DNA of 64,000 bases from DAOSEC01 sp035362935 (lineage in GTDB: Bacteria; Bacillota_I; Bacilli_A; ML615J-28; CAG-313). The notes beneath the pieces were generated by a model. That model did not search any database, was not told the origin of the DNA, and worked only from the letters and a program-made list of their open reading frames with translations. Both the position numbers and the translations under genes were made by a program. The stretch lies in contig DAOSEC010000004.1 of assembly GCA_035362935.1 (NCBI GenBank), positions 1 to 64,000 of the forward strand. Direction: 5' to 3'. This document shows, in pieces, positions 53,721 to 62,373 of the stretch (within the stretch, counting starts at the first letter, position 1; each line of letters begins with the position of its first letter).

Positions 53721-54536
53721 TTATTTTTCGCACAATACTGCATCTTTTTGATTGATTGGCGAATAAAGTACATCGATGTATTGTGTGTATTTATAATAAA
53801 ACGTACTTAGTCTTGTTACAACAAGTTCATTTTTTGCGTTGTAAAACTCAATATCAAGCATCTCTTCTTTTAACCCATTTGACTTTGATCCTGTCGGTTT
53901 ATGTTTCACTACCTTTGCCATAGCTTTAATTCCATATAGTTTCACATAATCTGTTTGTTCGTCTCGACTAACATTTAATGACACTGATAGCACTGTTTGC
54001 ATACCTAATAAATACATTATAATAACAATAAATAGTGAAAAGGAATCGAAGAAATCTTCAATCTTGATTTCCATTGATAAGTCAGTAAAATAACCCATTC
54101 GTACAATAGAGATCAAGTAGTACGACAGTATTATAGCACTCGTCAAAACGAATAATCCAAACACCAAAAATGAAGTTTTGTAATAATCAACAAACTCTCC
54201 CTTTAATTGCACTGGAAAGTATTTTGACTTGGGATCCAATTTGGTTGGATATTGGATTTCAACCAGTTTTCCAACGGTATATTTTTCGATATTTTCCGCT
54301 GTGTTTTTCAAAACAAATAATTTTGTAAATTTAAGTTTGTTTGTAGGACTGATATACTCACTAATAATATTAAGTTTCTTTTTAACTGGAACGCTGTGTA
54401 ACACCGTTCCCTTCACGATTGCAAAATCTGTTCTATAAGAGGTAAGTGCTTTTTGTTTTGTATACGCTCTTCGAACTAACATATACACAAAAAAAGAAAA
54501 AAACAATACTGCTATAATTAAATATACAATTCCCAT
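53721..54536 (-). CDS. Hypothetical membrane protein
   Basis: 271 residues, not recognised. An N-terminal helix (GIVYLIIAVLFFSFFVYMLV) and two later membrane segments (~125-150 and ~170-190) enclose two soluble regions, each resembling a small beta-domain with a pattern of an intake 'KGTVLHSVPV' strand and 'KAMAKVVKHKPTG' strand. That repeated layout recalls DUF3592-like proteins, but the match is weak. It lies between rlmH and uvrB in the same operon. Confidence 0.68.
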   Translation of the reverse strand: MGIVYLIIAVLFFSFFVYMLVRRAYTKQKALTSYRTDFAIVKGTVLHSVPVKKKLNIISEYISPTNKLKFTKLFVLKNTAENIEKYTVGKLVEIQYPTKLDPKSKYFPVQLKGEFVDYYKTSFLVFGLFVLTSAIILSYYLISIVRMGYFTDLSMEIKIEDFFDSFSLFIVIIMYLLGMQTVLSVSLNVSRDEQTDYVKLYGIKAMAKVVKHKPTGSKSNGLKEEMLDIEFYNAKNELVVTRLSTFYYKYTQYIDVLYSPINQKDAVLCEK

Positions 54537-54545
54537 ATTAAACTC

Positions 54546-55007
54546 CTACTTATGATAGTCTCGATTAGCGGCAATCATGAACGCACGATAAATTTGTTCT
54601 AGTAATATTAATCTCATTAATTGATGAGGATACGTTATTTTGCCAAATGATAGATGATAATTACTTCTTTGCTTGATCTCTTGAGATAATCCATTTGATC
54701 CGCCTATGATAAACGTCAGATTAGAGATACCATACGTTTTCTTTTGACTTAAAAAGTTAGAAAAATCAAGGCTTGACAATGGAGTTCCTTCAATTTCTAA
54801 AGTGACAACAAAATCATCATCCTTGATTTTCTTCATAATCAATTCACCCTCAAGTGTCATATTCTTGAGTATGTCATACTGTGTTATTTCTTTCGACTCA
54901 TAAATGTTTAAGTTGCAAAACGCAGATAAACGTTTGCTATACTCCTTAATCCCATCGACTAGATAGGACTCCTTTAACTTACCAACCGCAATTATTTCTA
55001 TGTTCAT
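54546..55007 (-). CDS. rlmH: 23S rRNA (pseudouridine1915-N3)-methyltransferase RlmH
   Basis: 153 residues, near the usual 155-160. SPOUT-fold motifs are IEIIAVGKLKESYL, LTFIIGGSNGLSQEIK and the C-terminal ITYPHQLMRLILLEQIYRAF ending in YHK. It methylates pseudouridine 1915 in the decoding region of 23S rRNA. It overlaps walJ by 4 bp (ATGA). Confidence 0.95.
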   Translation of the reverse strand: MNIEIIAVGKLKESYLVDGIKEYSKRLSAFCNLNIYESKEITQYDILKNMTLEGELIMKKIKDDDFVVTLEIEGTPLSSLDFSNFLSQKKTYGISNLTFIIGGSNGLSQEIKQRSNYHLSFGKITYPHQLMRLILLEQIYRAFMIAANRDYHK

Positions 55008-55783
55008 TTGAGCTCTATCAGTTCTAGCTCTTGGTAAGGTTTCGCTGCTAAAAGCTTAAATGTGAGTTGGTCTAAAAACTGTTCCTTAACTTGGTTGATA
55101 GCTAAATCTTCTGTATTACATTCCTGACTTAAGTGAGCTAAAATAACATACTTAGTAACATCGTTTATAATGACTTTTAAAAAATCAGCACAGGCTTTAT
55201 TAGACATATGACCAGATTCAGAAAGAATTCGCTCCTTTAAAAACCAAGGTCTTTGACTGTCTAAAAGCATTCTTACGTCATAATTAGACTCAATAATCAA
55301 AGCTTGCATTTTTGATAAGATGTGCAAATATTTCGTTGGTATAAAACCTGTGTCGGCAATATATCCTAATGTTTTATTATTTGATTCAAACAAATACCCA
55401 TATGTGTTTACAGCATCATGAGATAATTCGATTGGTACAATATTTAAATCATGTAGTGTATATTTGGTATCTGGTTTGATAAAAGCAACGCGATGATGTT
55501 TTAAATTTGTTAAGATTTTTGGGTGTAGGGCTTTATAGCTCATCTCATTAATATATAGTTTCGCTTTCGTTTTATCAAGAATTGAGACTAAATTATCTAC
55601 GTGATCACCATGCTCATGTGTAATAAAAATTGCATCTAGTTGATCAAAATGGATACCTTGATTTGCAAGGCGAGATTCAATTTGCCTTAACGTGATTCCA
55701 ACATCAATCAGTAGTTTTACTTTTGGAGTTTCAATATATGTCGCATTCCCTGATGAGCCACTTGCCAAAACGACAAACTTCAT
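55004..55783 (-). CDS. walJ: MBL-fold hydrolase of the WalJ/YycJ family
   Basis: 259 residues. VLASGSSGNATYIET and the metal motif FITHEHGDHVDNL, a second ELSHDAVNTYGYL and VILAHLSQECN make a metallo-beta-lactamase fold of the YycJ type. In Bacillus this protein affects cell wall homeostasis and DNA repair, possibly as a 5'-exonuclease. The adjacency to rlmH is conserved; the WalRK kinase genes are not in the window. Confidence 0.88.
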   Translation of the reverse strand: MKFVVLASGSSGNATYIETPKVKLLIDVGITLRQIESRLANQGIHFDQLDAIFITHEHGDHVDNLVSILDKTKAKLYINEMSYKALHPKILTNLKHHRVAFIKPDTKYTLHDLNIVPIELSHDAVNTYGYLFESNNKTLGYIADTGFIPTKYLHILSKMQALIIESNYDVRMLLDSQRPWFLKERILSESGHMSNKACADFLKVIINDVTKYVILAHLSQECNTEDLAINQVKEQFLDQLTFKLLAAKPYQELELIELK

Positions 55784-55808
55784 AGATTCACTCGCCTTTC
55801 TATTTTTC

Positions 55809-56813
55809 TTATTCGTTATCTAGCCTTAAATCTCCAGGTTTAATCCAGTTCTTTTTTCGGAAAAACCAATCAACAGCAAACACAAGTACGATAGGTAATA
55901 CGAAATGAAGAATGAAAATGGATATAAATACCGGCACTGTATAGCCCATTACTTCTAGTGTTGCAAACTGACCAACTAAACCAGATGTTCCCATCCCACT
56001 ACCTGTAGCTGCTGTTTCTATCTTGAATATTATAGTTGAAACAGGCCCTAAAATCGCCGAAACGATAATTGTTGGTAACCATATAATTGGTTTTCTTAGA
56101 ACATTTTTGAATTGTAACATAGAGGTTCCAAATGCAATGGACAATACTTGCCCAATATTGTTATCTTTTCTGCTCATTACTGCAAATCCAATCATTTGGA
56201 CGACTCCACCGATCAATGCTGCCCCTCCCGCAATCCCGTTTAACGTAATTGCGTATGCGATAGCAGCACTCGAGATTGGTGCAGTTAACACCATACCCAT
56301 CACAACTGCAATGATAACGCCCATCATAAATGGTTGATATTCAGTTGCCATTTGTACAAATCGGCCGATGCTTTGCATCATATATGATACAGGACCACCT
56401 ATAATGTTAGCAACTGTGAATGCAATTGCCACAGATATTGCTGGTACTAGTAGAATGTCAACTGGTGTTTTCTTTCTTAGTATATTTCTTGTTCCTTCAA
56501 TAGCAGCTACAGCCGTTAAATAGGCGACCATAGGATCGTTTGCTACTTTTGTTGCAACTCCACCTGCTACTGCTCCGGCAATAAGCGGAAGTCCGGTTAA
56601 CCCTAAACTCCAAGCAACACCTAGTCCAATACCAATACCCATAAAACTTTTTAGAAATCCAGATAAATCTATTAATGGCTGCCAACCAACCAAATCGCCT
56701 ATTTGTCCAATAATTGCTCCAATGATTAATGTTGAGAATAAACCTAGTGCCATACCATTTAACGTTTTGACAAAATAGTTCAATATTTTTTGACCAAATG
56801 TATTCTTTTCCAT
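55809..56813 (-). CDS. PTS EIIC_2-family membrane protein
   Basis: 334 residues with about nine to ten membrane helices. VKTLNGMALGLFSTLIIGAI, TGLPLIAGAVAGGVATK and MGTSGLVGQFATL match the PTS_EIIC_2 group, a branch of PTS IIC-like proteins that usually occurs without IIA or IIB. No PTS partner is next to it, so the substrate is unknown and it may not be phosphotransfer-driven. It is first in a long operon with walJ. A 330-bp gap upstream (56814-57143) holds its promoter, a ~70-base leader, and the divergent promoter. Confidence 0.84.
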   Translation of the reverse strand: MEKNTFGQKILNYFVKTLNGMALGLFSTLIIGAIIGQIGDLVGWQPLIDLSGFLKSFMGIGIGLGVAWSLGLTGLPLIAGAVAGGVATKVANDPMVAYLTAVAAIEGTRNILRKKTPVDILLVPAISVAIAFTVANIIGGPVSYMMQSIGRFVQMATEYQPFMMGVIIAVVMGMVLTAPISSAAIAYAITLNGIAGGAALIGGVVQMIGFAVMSRKDNNIGQVLSIAFGTSMLQFKNVLRKPIIWLPTIIVSAILGPVSTIIFKIETAATGSGMGTSGLVGQFATLEVMGYTVPVFISIFILHFVLPIVLVFAVDWFFRKKNWIKPGDLRLDNE

Positions 56814-56895
56814 GGTTTCCTTCTTTTCTTTCTAATGAAATCAAAATGTGCAAATAATGCTAATCATTTAAAGATTACATTAATTTACCTTTCAT

Positions 56896-56924
56896 ATTTT
56901 ACCACACATTTATAGAAATTTCAA
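56896..56924 (-). promoter_or_regulatory. Promoter of the EIIC_2-walJ-rlmH-uvrB-mnmA-recD2 operon
   Basis: TTGAAA (56919-56924) and TAAAAT (56896-56901) with a 17-bp spacer and TGG extension on the minus strand. Confidence 0.68.
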
Positions 56925-57056
56925 ATATATCTTCTTATAACATATTATGTCTGATTGTTAAGTTATTCATTCTTATCTTGTTTATTTAATAATTTTTTCA
57001 TTTAGAGTTATCCCATTCACTATCCTTTTATTTGATACATTTTTTGCACTTTTATG

Positions 57057-57085
57057 TTGAATTTTTACCAATAAAATGGTATTAT
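57057..57085 (+). promoter_or_regulatory. Promoter of the large anchored SurA/PrsA-like gene
   Basis: TTGAAT (57057-57062) and TATTAT (57080-57085), spacer 17 bp, TGG before the -10. Ribosome site AAGGAG at 57126-57131. Confidence 0.7.
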
Positions 57086-57143
57086 ATTATTGTTATCTAA
57101 ACGAGATAGTATTTACATTACTTAGAAGGAGTGAAAAAACAAA

Positions 57144-59558
57144 ATGAGTACAAAACCATTAAGCGGAAAGTCTTTGCTTAAACGGACTTTACCAATCATT
57201 ATAACATTAGTGGTGATTATTGCAACAGCACTTACATTTAGTTTGATACCAAATGAAAAGCCTGTTCCACAAATTTCAAACCCTAATGGAGTGTTTGTTA
57301 CAATTGGAGAACACACTGTAACAAATAAACAAATTTACAACGACTTACGCGGGTCAATATCAGTTCAAGAAATCGTAGATCATATGGATCGTATATTACT
57401 TGCTAGTTATTTACCTCAAGTTACAGAACAAATGATTACTGATGCGATTAATAAAGCAATCTTTAATACAACCGATATTAGCGGTCAAACATCTGCTGAT
57501 ATTACTGAAAAAACTCAAGCATGGATGGATAGTCAGTATTTAGCTGGTCTTCGTACTGAAGAAGCTGTAAGAGATTATTATAGACTTCAAGAAGCAAAAC
57601 GTATTTTTGCAAGAGAAAAATTTGTTCAGTTTATTGCTGATACAGAAGCATCTACAAGTAATCCATACTATACAGCAACTAAATTTTCAGATTATTACAA
57701 CGCAAACTATAAGCCAAATGTTCAAGCTATTGTTTTAAAATTTGCTACAAACAATGAAGCAAAGAAAACTATGGAAGAGTTTGGAATTATGACTTCAAAA
57801 GATGGATTATCATTGGTTCAATTTAATGCTGATTTAGAAGCTGATGAAGTTGCTTTATCACCAAAAGAGATTTCTTTGGCATTTATTGCAATGTATAACC
57901 AACAAAATGCGTATAAAGTTGCCGATGGTGTTCCATTAAAAGAAAATGTTCATTATACAGTGAATGAAAACACAGTAACTTTCACAACATTGCCAACAGA
58001 AAAATTTATTTCATTGAATCATGAGTATGTTAAAGTTAATGCCGCAGTTTCGGCATTAGCAAACCACTTGTTTAATACACTACAAGTTGATTCGAACAAC
58101 TTTAGCAAATCTTATTCAACAAGTCCAAGAAACTATACTGGCTCTTTCTATTTAGCATTAAAATTTGGTGTAGATGAAATCATTAGCATTGAAGAAGCTG
58201 AAGCAGAAATCAAAGAGATTTTCATTGATCAAGACTTAACACAAACAAGAATTGACACCGAAATGAAAAAACTTCGTATTGCTGCTAACTTAAAGTTCTA
58301 TGATGAAGTTATGGAACAATCTTATGTTTCGTATGATTCAAACTTTAAAAAGACAAAAGATAAGAGCACTACGCTTGTTGCTTCTTTCATGAATGGTTCA
58401 ACGAAAGTAGAAATCTCTGCTGATATGCTATTCGAAAAGATTGCAAATAGAAGTGGAATTTCAACTGCTGTTCAACATTTAAATCATGAGTTATTAGTAA
58501 ATAACCTTGAATTAAATACTATTTATAACTTTTCAACAGGTAAAGTATTAAATAAAACAAAGTATGACGAACTTAAAGATCAAATCCAACAATATAAAAC
58601 TGCATTCGCAAGCAACAATTTTTCCGCTTACGGATATCCAGCAAGTATGGGATGGAAAGCTTTCATCCAAGGATTCTTTGGTGTTGATACTGAAACAGAT
58701 GTATTACACCGAATTATGATATATGGTGAAGTTTACCGTGAATTTGTAAAAACAACATACGATGAAGCATTCATTCGTGAATTAATGGAAACTGCTGTTG
58801 ATGACTTCTTCTCAGCATCAGTATTAAACTTCGTTATTACTGTTGATTTTGATGGTAACTTACAACCAGATCCAAACAAAATTGGTGAAGTTCATCCAGA
58901 ATACAATTGGACTCAAGCACAAAAGGATTTAGTTCCTGGTTTAGTAACACTTGTTCAAGGAGAATTAGATCGTTTGGTTTCAGGAACTGTAACTTATAAA
59001 TTAGCATTTGATCAAATCGTTGTTGATTACAACAATGCAACAAGAACAGATGCGAAGTGGGGCGTTTACAAAAGCGCTGGATTAAACATTAAAATTGAAG
59101 ACCTAGGTGCACTTAGCAATACTTCAAGCTATGTACAAGAATTTTTAGATGGAGTGAAAGTACTTTGGGATCGTGCAAAATTAGATAACAACTTAGGTAC
59201 AAATGAATTCTACTGGTCAAATGGAGCATTTGAAACATCATTTGGATTCCATTACATTGGTATTTATTCTTCAAGTGATTATACATATGCAAACAAAGCT
59301 GGTGGAAGAATTCTTCCAACCGATGAGGAAATCGCAAAATGGGTTGCAAATGCAAACGATCCAGACTTAACAACAGTGATTAAGACTGCAATTTCTACAT
59401 GGTATTCTCCTGCGAAAACAAAAGCAGAAGCAAGTGATCGTGTTAATATTGAACTTGCAAAATATCGCGATGAAATTGGTGTAAATTTCACAACTGCCGC
59501 ATTCAACACATATTATGCCAGAATGGTTGAAATTAGTGCTGAACAATACAAGGGTTAA
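57144..59558 (+). CDS. Large membrane-anchored extracellular protein with SurA/PrsA-like N-terminal region
   Basis: 804 residues. An N-terminal basic stretch and hydrophobic helix (residues ~15-33, LPIIITLVVIIATALTFSL) anchor it; no lipobox Cys is present. VFVTIGEHTVTNKQIYNDLR followed by an alpha-helical stretch resembles the N-terminal chaperone domain of SurA/PrsA foldases (xVNGxxIT pattern). A second related stretch may occur around residues 340-400. No PPIase parvulin signature is clear. Its codons are biased to A/T-ending forms with few rare ones, suggesting high expression. It may act as a secretion chaperone (low-confidence inference). It has its own promoter and terminator. Confidence 0.7.
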   Translation: MSTKPLSGKSLLKRTLPIIITLVVIIATALTFSLIPNEKPVPQISNPNGVFVTIGEHTVTNKQIYNDLRGSISVQEIVDHMDRILLASYLPQVTEQMITDAINKAIFNTTDISGQTSADITEKTQAWMDSQYLAGLRTEEAVRDYYRLQEAKRIFAREKFVQFIADTEASTSNPYYTATKFSDYYNANYKPNVQAIVLKFATNNEAKKTMEEFGIMTSKDGLSLVQFNADLEADEVALSPKEISLAFIAMYNQQNAYKVADGVPLKENVHYTVNENTVTFTTLPTEKFISLNHEYVKVNAAVSALANHLFNTLQVDSNNFSKSYSTSPRNYTGSFYLALKFGVDEIISIEEAEAEIKEIFIDQDLTQTRIDTEMKKLRIAANLKFYDEVMEQSYVSYDSNFKKTKDKSTTLVASFMNGSTKVEISADMLFEKIANRSGISTAVQHLNHELLVNNLELNTIYNFSTGKVLNKTKYDELKDQIQQYKTAFASNNFSAYGYPASMGWKAFIQGFFGVDTETDVLHRIMIYGEVYREFVKTTYDEAFIRELMETAVDDFFSASVLNFVITVDFDGNLQPDPNKIGEVHPEYNWTQAQKDLVPGLVTLVQGELDRLVSGTVTYKLAFDQIVVDYNNATRTDAKWGVYKSAGLNIKIEDLGALSNTSSYVQEFLDGVKVLWDRAKLDNNLGTNEFYWSNGAFETSFGFHYIGIYSSSDYTYANKAGGRILPTDEEIAKWVANANDPDLTTVIKTAISTWYSPAKTKAEASDRVNIELAKYRDEIGVNFTTAAFNTYYARMVEISAEQYKG

Positions 59559-59571
59559 TTCCTAGTTAATC

Positions 59572-59601
59572 AAAAAGCGCTATGGTGACATAGCGCTTTT
59601 T
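59572..59601. terminator. Bidirectional terminator after the large anchored gene
   Basis: AAAAAGCGCTATG (59572-59584) and its reverse complement (59589-59601) form a perfect 13-bp stem with a GTGA loop. It serves both this gene and the convergent yhaM-side transcript. Confidence 0.9.
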
Positions 59602-60546
59602 TTATTTCTTAATTTTTGGTACGTATAATTGTTTTCTATTTTGTGATGGAATTTGTGCTGTATAGGTCCCTTGTTCAGTCGATTCCATTTCAGACTCAAT
59701 GCCTGCCATTTTAGCATCTGTACTATCAATTAAGTACAAAGCAATTGCCTCAGCCATCATTGGTTCTTTCGGACTTCCATATTGCATTTCCCCATGGTGA
59801 CTTAATACAAGATGTTGCAATGCAATTACTTCATCATCATTAGAAGCATTTAACTCGTTTGCGATAATCGCAATTTCGTTACTTGTTATTGTAATATGTC
59901 CAATTAAATTTCCAGCTTTGGTATATTCTGGTCCTTTTGCCTCACTTAACTCTACTACTTTACCGATGTCATGTAATAGAATCCCTGAATAAAGTAAATC
60001 TGGATTCAAAAATGGATATAGTTCCAAATAAGAATCTGCTAATTTCAACATGGAATAAACATGATATGCAAGTCCTGATAAGTAATTGTGATGCATCGTT
60101 ACGGCTGCTGGGTACTCAAAAAATTTCAGGAAGTACTTATTCATCATTTTCATTACAATGGTACTTAATGTCTGATTTTGAATCCGCTTTGCATAATCAA
60201 AAATGAGCTCTTCTAGTTTTTCTTTTGATATTTTTGCATACTTATAAAATTTTTTTAGATCTTCTTTCTCGTGATCTGTTAATGGATGAACTTCTGTAAT
60301 AATAAATTGTGTCTTACCAGCAAATTCGTTTCCTTTTCCAACAACACGATATACCTCACCTGATTTTACCCAATCTTTTTTATCTGAAATGTCCCAAATC
60401 TTCGCATCAATACTATCAGTTCCATCATAAATTGATAAAGTATAATATGCGGAATTGCTTGATGAAATACGCTCCTTCACGTCAACGAAACGTACAATTA
60501 GTTCTGAAACAATGGCGTTTTTGATATCCTTGATTTGATCTTGCAT
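59602..60546 (-). CDS. yhaM: 3'-5' exoribonuclease YhaM
   Basis: 314 residues. An N-terminal OB-fold (IVSELIVRFVDVKERISS, DGTDSIDAKIWDIS) is followed by an HD domain: MHHNYLSGLAYHVYSML, ILLHDIGKVVELSE, and the second His in LQHLVLSHHGEMQYGSPKEP. It degrades RNA and single-stranded DNA from the 3' end. AGAGGAGT sets ATG 60546; it follows cca by 3 bp in the same operon. Confidence 0.93.
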   Translation of the reverse strand: MQDQIKDIKNAIVSELIVRFVDVKERISSSNSAYYTLSIYDGTDSIDAKIWDISDKKDWVKSGEVYRVVGKGNEFAGKTQFIITEVHPLTDHEKEDLKKFYKYAKISKEKLEELIFDYAKRIQNQTLSTIVMKMMNKYFLKFFEYPAAVTMHHNYLSGLAYHVYSMLKLADSYLELYPFLNPDLLYSGILLHDIGKVVELSEAKGPEYTKAGNLIGHITITSNEIAIIANELNASNDDEVIALQHLVLSHHGEMQYGSPKEPMMAEAIALYLIDSTDAKMAGIESEMESTEQGTYTAQIPSQNRKQLYVPKIKK

Positions 60547-60549
60547 GAA

Positions 60550-62244
60550 TTACTCCTCTAATTTCTTATAATCGTGGTTCATTTCAGAAAGAACTTGTTT
60601 CACAACTTTTTGCATTTCTTTTGCGATTTGAGCTTTTTGATAACCATCTTGTATATAGTCTAATTTTTCAAGTGCTTCTATGTTTGCATTGATTAACTTT
60701 TCACGCTCATACTCGTATTTTTGTTTTAACACTTGTTTTTGTAACTCATCATATGCATTATCTTTGCTCTTTAACTCGCGTTCTTGTTGAATTACACGAC
60801 TTTCGAGCATTTTTAAGCGATCTTCATAACTTGCATTAGGATCCATGTAAAAATCTTGTTTGGTCTCGCGAGAATATTTTTGTGATTGATCCGTAAATGA
60901 ATCTTGTCTTTTTGTGTCGTAGTTTTGAGAAAATCTTGTGTCTACTGGTTTTGGTGATTCTTTTGCTTCATAAGGTTGAAATGGTGTGTTTTCTTTCTTA
61001 GTTGGCTCTTGATAATTTGATTCTGGGATTTCAAACCCACTTATTGGAGCAAATGGTTTAGGTGCTGGTTTTTCTTCAAACTCTTCTTCTAACAGTTCTA
61101 TAACATAATTTTTAAGTACTTGATGATCGTTTTGAAGTTCTTTTTTTAGTACTTTTGATTTAATTTCTTCCATAATCTCACCAACAAATGGTCCACTTCT
61201 TCCGTGAGTAAGTGTTAAGATGTCTTGTGGTTTAAACATGAGTTCATTTAAATCCTTGATAGGCAAATTATTATAGATTTTTTCAATTTGTTTTGCCTTG
61301 TTCTTAGATTTTTTAAGTGTTAAATTTAGTTTGTTAGCTGAAATACAAACATCCTTCCCATATGTAAACACTAAGACTTCATCAAATGGATCGATTTCAG
61401 TGACATTTGAAAGATCAATCATCGCTTTTAATTTATTTTTTGTATTGGTTGATAAATTGATTTCCGATAAACTTGCCTCATTTAATTTAAAACACAATGC
61501 AAAAGCTTCTTCAACATTTAACAAATTGATTTTTTTGCTGAGTACTTTTAGACCATCTGCAAATAGATCCAAATACTTATGAATATTTAGCGATACCATC
61601 AAGGAAATTGCTTTTTTGTTGTATTTTCCTTCAAATATTTTTGTTAACTCAGACATAACACGATCATTGGATAAATTTCTTAACAACTTTCTTGAATTTT
61701 TCATTCCTGCAAGTGTCTTAGATTCGATTTTAAAGTCTAGTTTGCTTATGAAACGGAATGCACGCAAAATACGTAACGCATCCTCGTTGAATCGTTCCTT
61801 TGGATTTCCAATGGCCTTAATGGTTCCTTTTTCAATGTCCCTTAAGCCATTGTGTAAGTCAACTATTTTTTGACCATACGTCATTGCAAGTGCGTTAATT
61901 GTAAAATCACGACGATTTAAATCATCTGATAAATTTTTTGAATAGTGTACTTTCTTAGGTTTTCTATTGTTTTTGTATTCTTCTTCTACACGAAATGTAG
62001 TAACTTCGTATCGAAAGTTATTTACTAATACGGTGACCGTTCCTAGACCTAGGCCAGTATCCTTGTGATTTGGAAACTCAGCCTTAATTTCATCGGGTGA
62101 TGCTGATGTGCAAATATCAATGTCATCAAAAGGAAGATTAAGTATTTTGTCTCTGACAGCGCCACCAACAAAATAAGCCTCAAATCCCTTATCATTGAGC
62201 CTTTTTAAAATATCTCGTCCTGTTTCAAAATAATTATTATTCAT
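60550..62244 (-). CDS. cca: tRNA CCA nucleotidyltransferase with long C-terminal extension
   Basis: About 564 residues; family members are near 400. The catalytic head has GGAVRDKILNLPFDDIDI (metal Asp pair), RRDFTINALAMTYG and FNEDALRILRAFRFISKL. It adds CCA to tRNA 3' ends. From about residue 390 a 175-residue tail begins: a Pro/Glu-rich linker (KPAPKPFAPISGF) then a charged coiled coil (~485-560). The tail is not part of the usual enzyme; it could tether it to another factor such as YhaM encoded next to it (inference). AGAGGTGA sets ATG 62244. Confidence 0.93.
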   Translation of the reverse strand: MNNNYFETGRDILKRLNDKGFEAYFVGGAVRDKILNLPFDDIDICTSASPDEIKAEFPNHKDTGLGLGTVTVLVNNFRYEVTTFRVEEEYKNNRKPKKVHYSKNLSDDLNRRDFTINALAMTYGQKIVDLHNGLRDIEKGTIKAIGNPKERFNEDALRILRAFRFISKLDFKIESKTLAGMKNSRKLLRNLSNDRVMSELTKIFEGKYNKKAISLMVSLNIHKYLDLFADGLKVLSKKINLLNVEEAFALCFKLNEASLSEINLSTNTKNKLKAMIDLSNVTEIDPFDEVLVFTYGKDVCISANKLNLTLKKSKNKAKQIEKIYNNLPIKDLNELMFKPQDILTLTHGRSGPFVGEIMEEIKSKVLKKELQNDHQVLKNYVIELLEEEFEEKPAPKPFAPISGFEIPESNYQEPTKKENTPFQPYEAKESPKPVDTRFSQNYDTKRQDSFTDQSQKYSRETKQDFYMDPNASYEDRLKMLESRVIQQERELKSKDNAYDELQKQVLKQKYEYEREKLINANIEALEKLDYIQDGYQKAQIAKEMQKVVKQVLSEMNHDYKKLEE

Positions 62245-62268
62245 CTTAATCACCTCTTAGTTATTTTT

Positions 62269-62274
62269 ATTATA
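62269..62274 (-). promoter_or_regulatory. Promoter -10 of cca-yhaM
   Basis: TATAAT with TG immediately before it on the minus strand, about 25 bp upstream of cca; -35 is weak. Confidence 0.52.
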
Positions 62275-62323
62275 CATCAAAATCAATATTATGAAAAGAG
62301 TTTTATTCAATACCACCTACATG

Positions 62324-62339
62324 GTACGTTTTTACGTAC
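62324..62339. repeat. Palindrome upstream of cca
   Basis: GTACGT and ACGTAC are perfect inverted arms separated by TTTT. It lies in the ychF-cca gap about 50 bp upstream of the cca -10 and is not followed by a strong T run on the proper side. It may be a binding site. Confidence 0.45.
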
Positions 62340-62350
62340 TTATATGAATT

Positions 62351-62373
62351 AAAAAAGGGACATCGTCCCTTTT
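62351..62373 (-). terminator. Terminator of ychF
   Basis: AAAAGGGAC (62353-62361) pairs with GTCCCTTTT (62365-62373); the minus strand continues in T. It overlaps the ychF stop. Confidence 0.82.
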
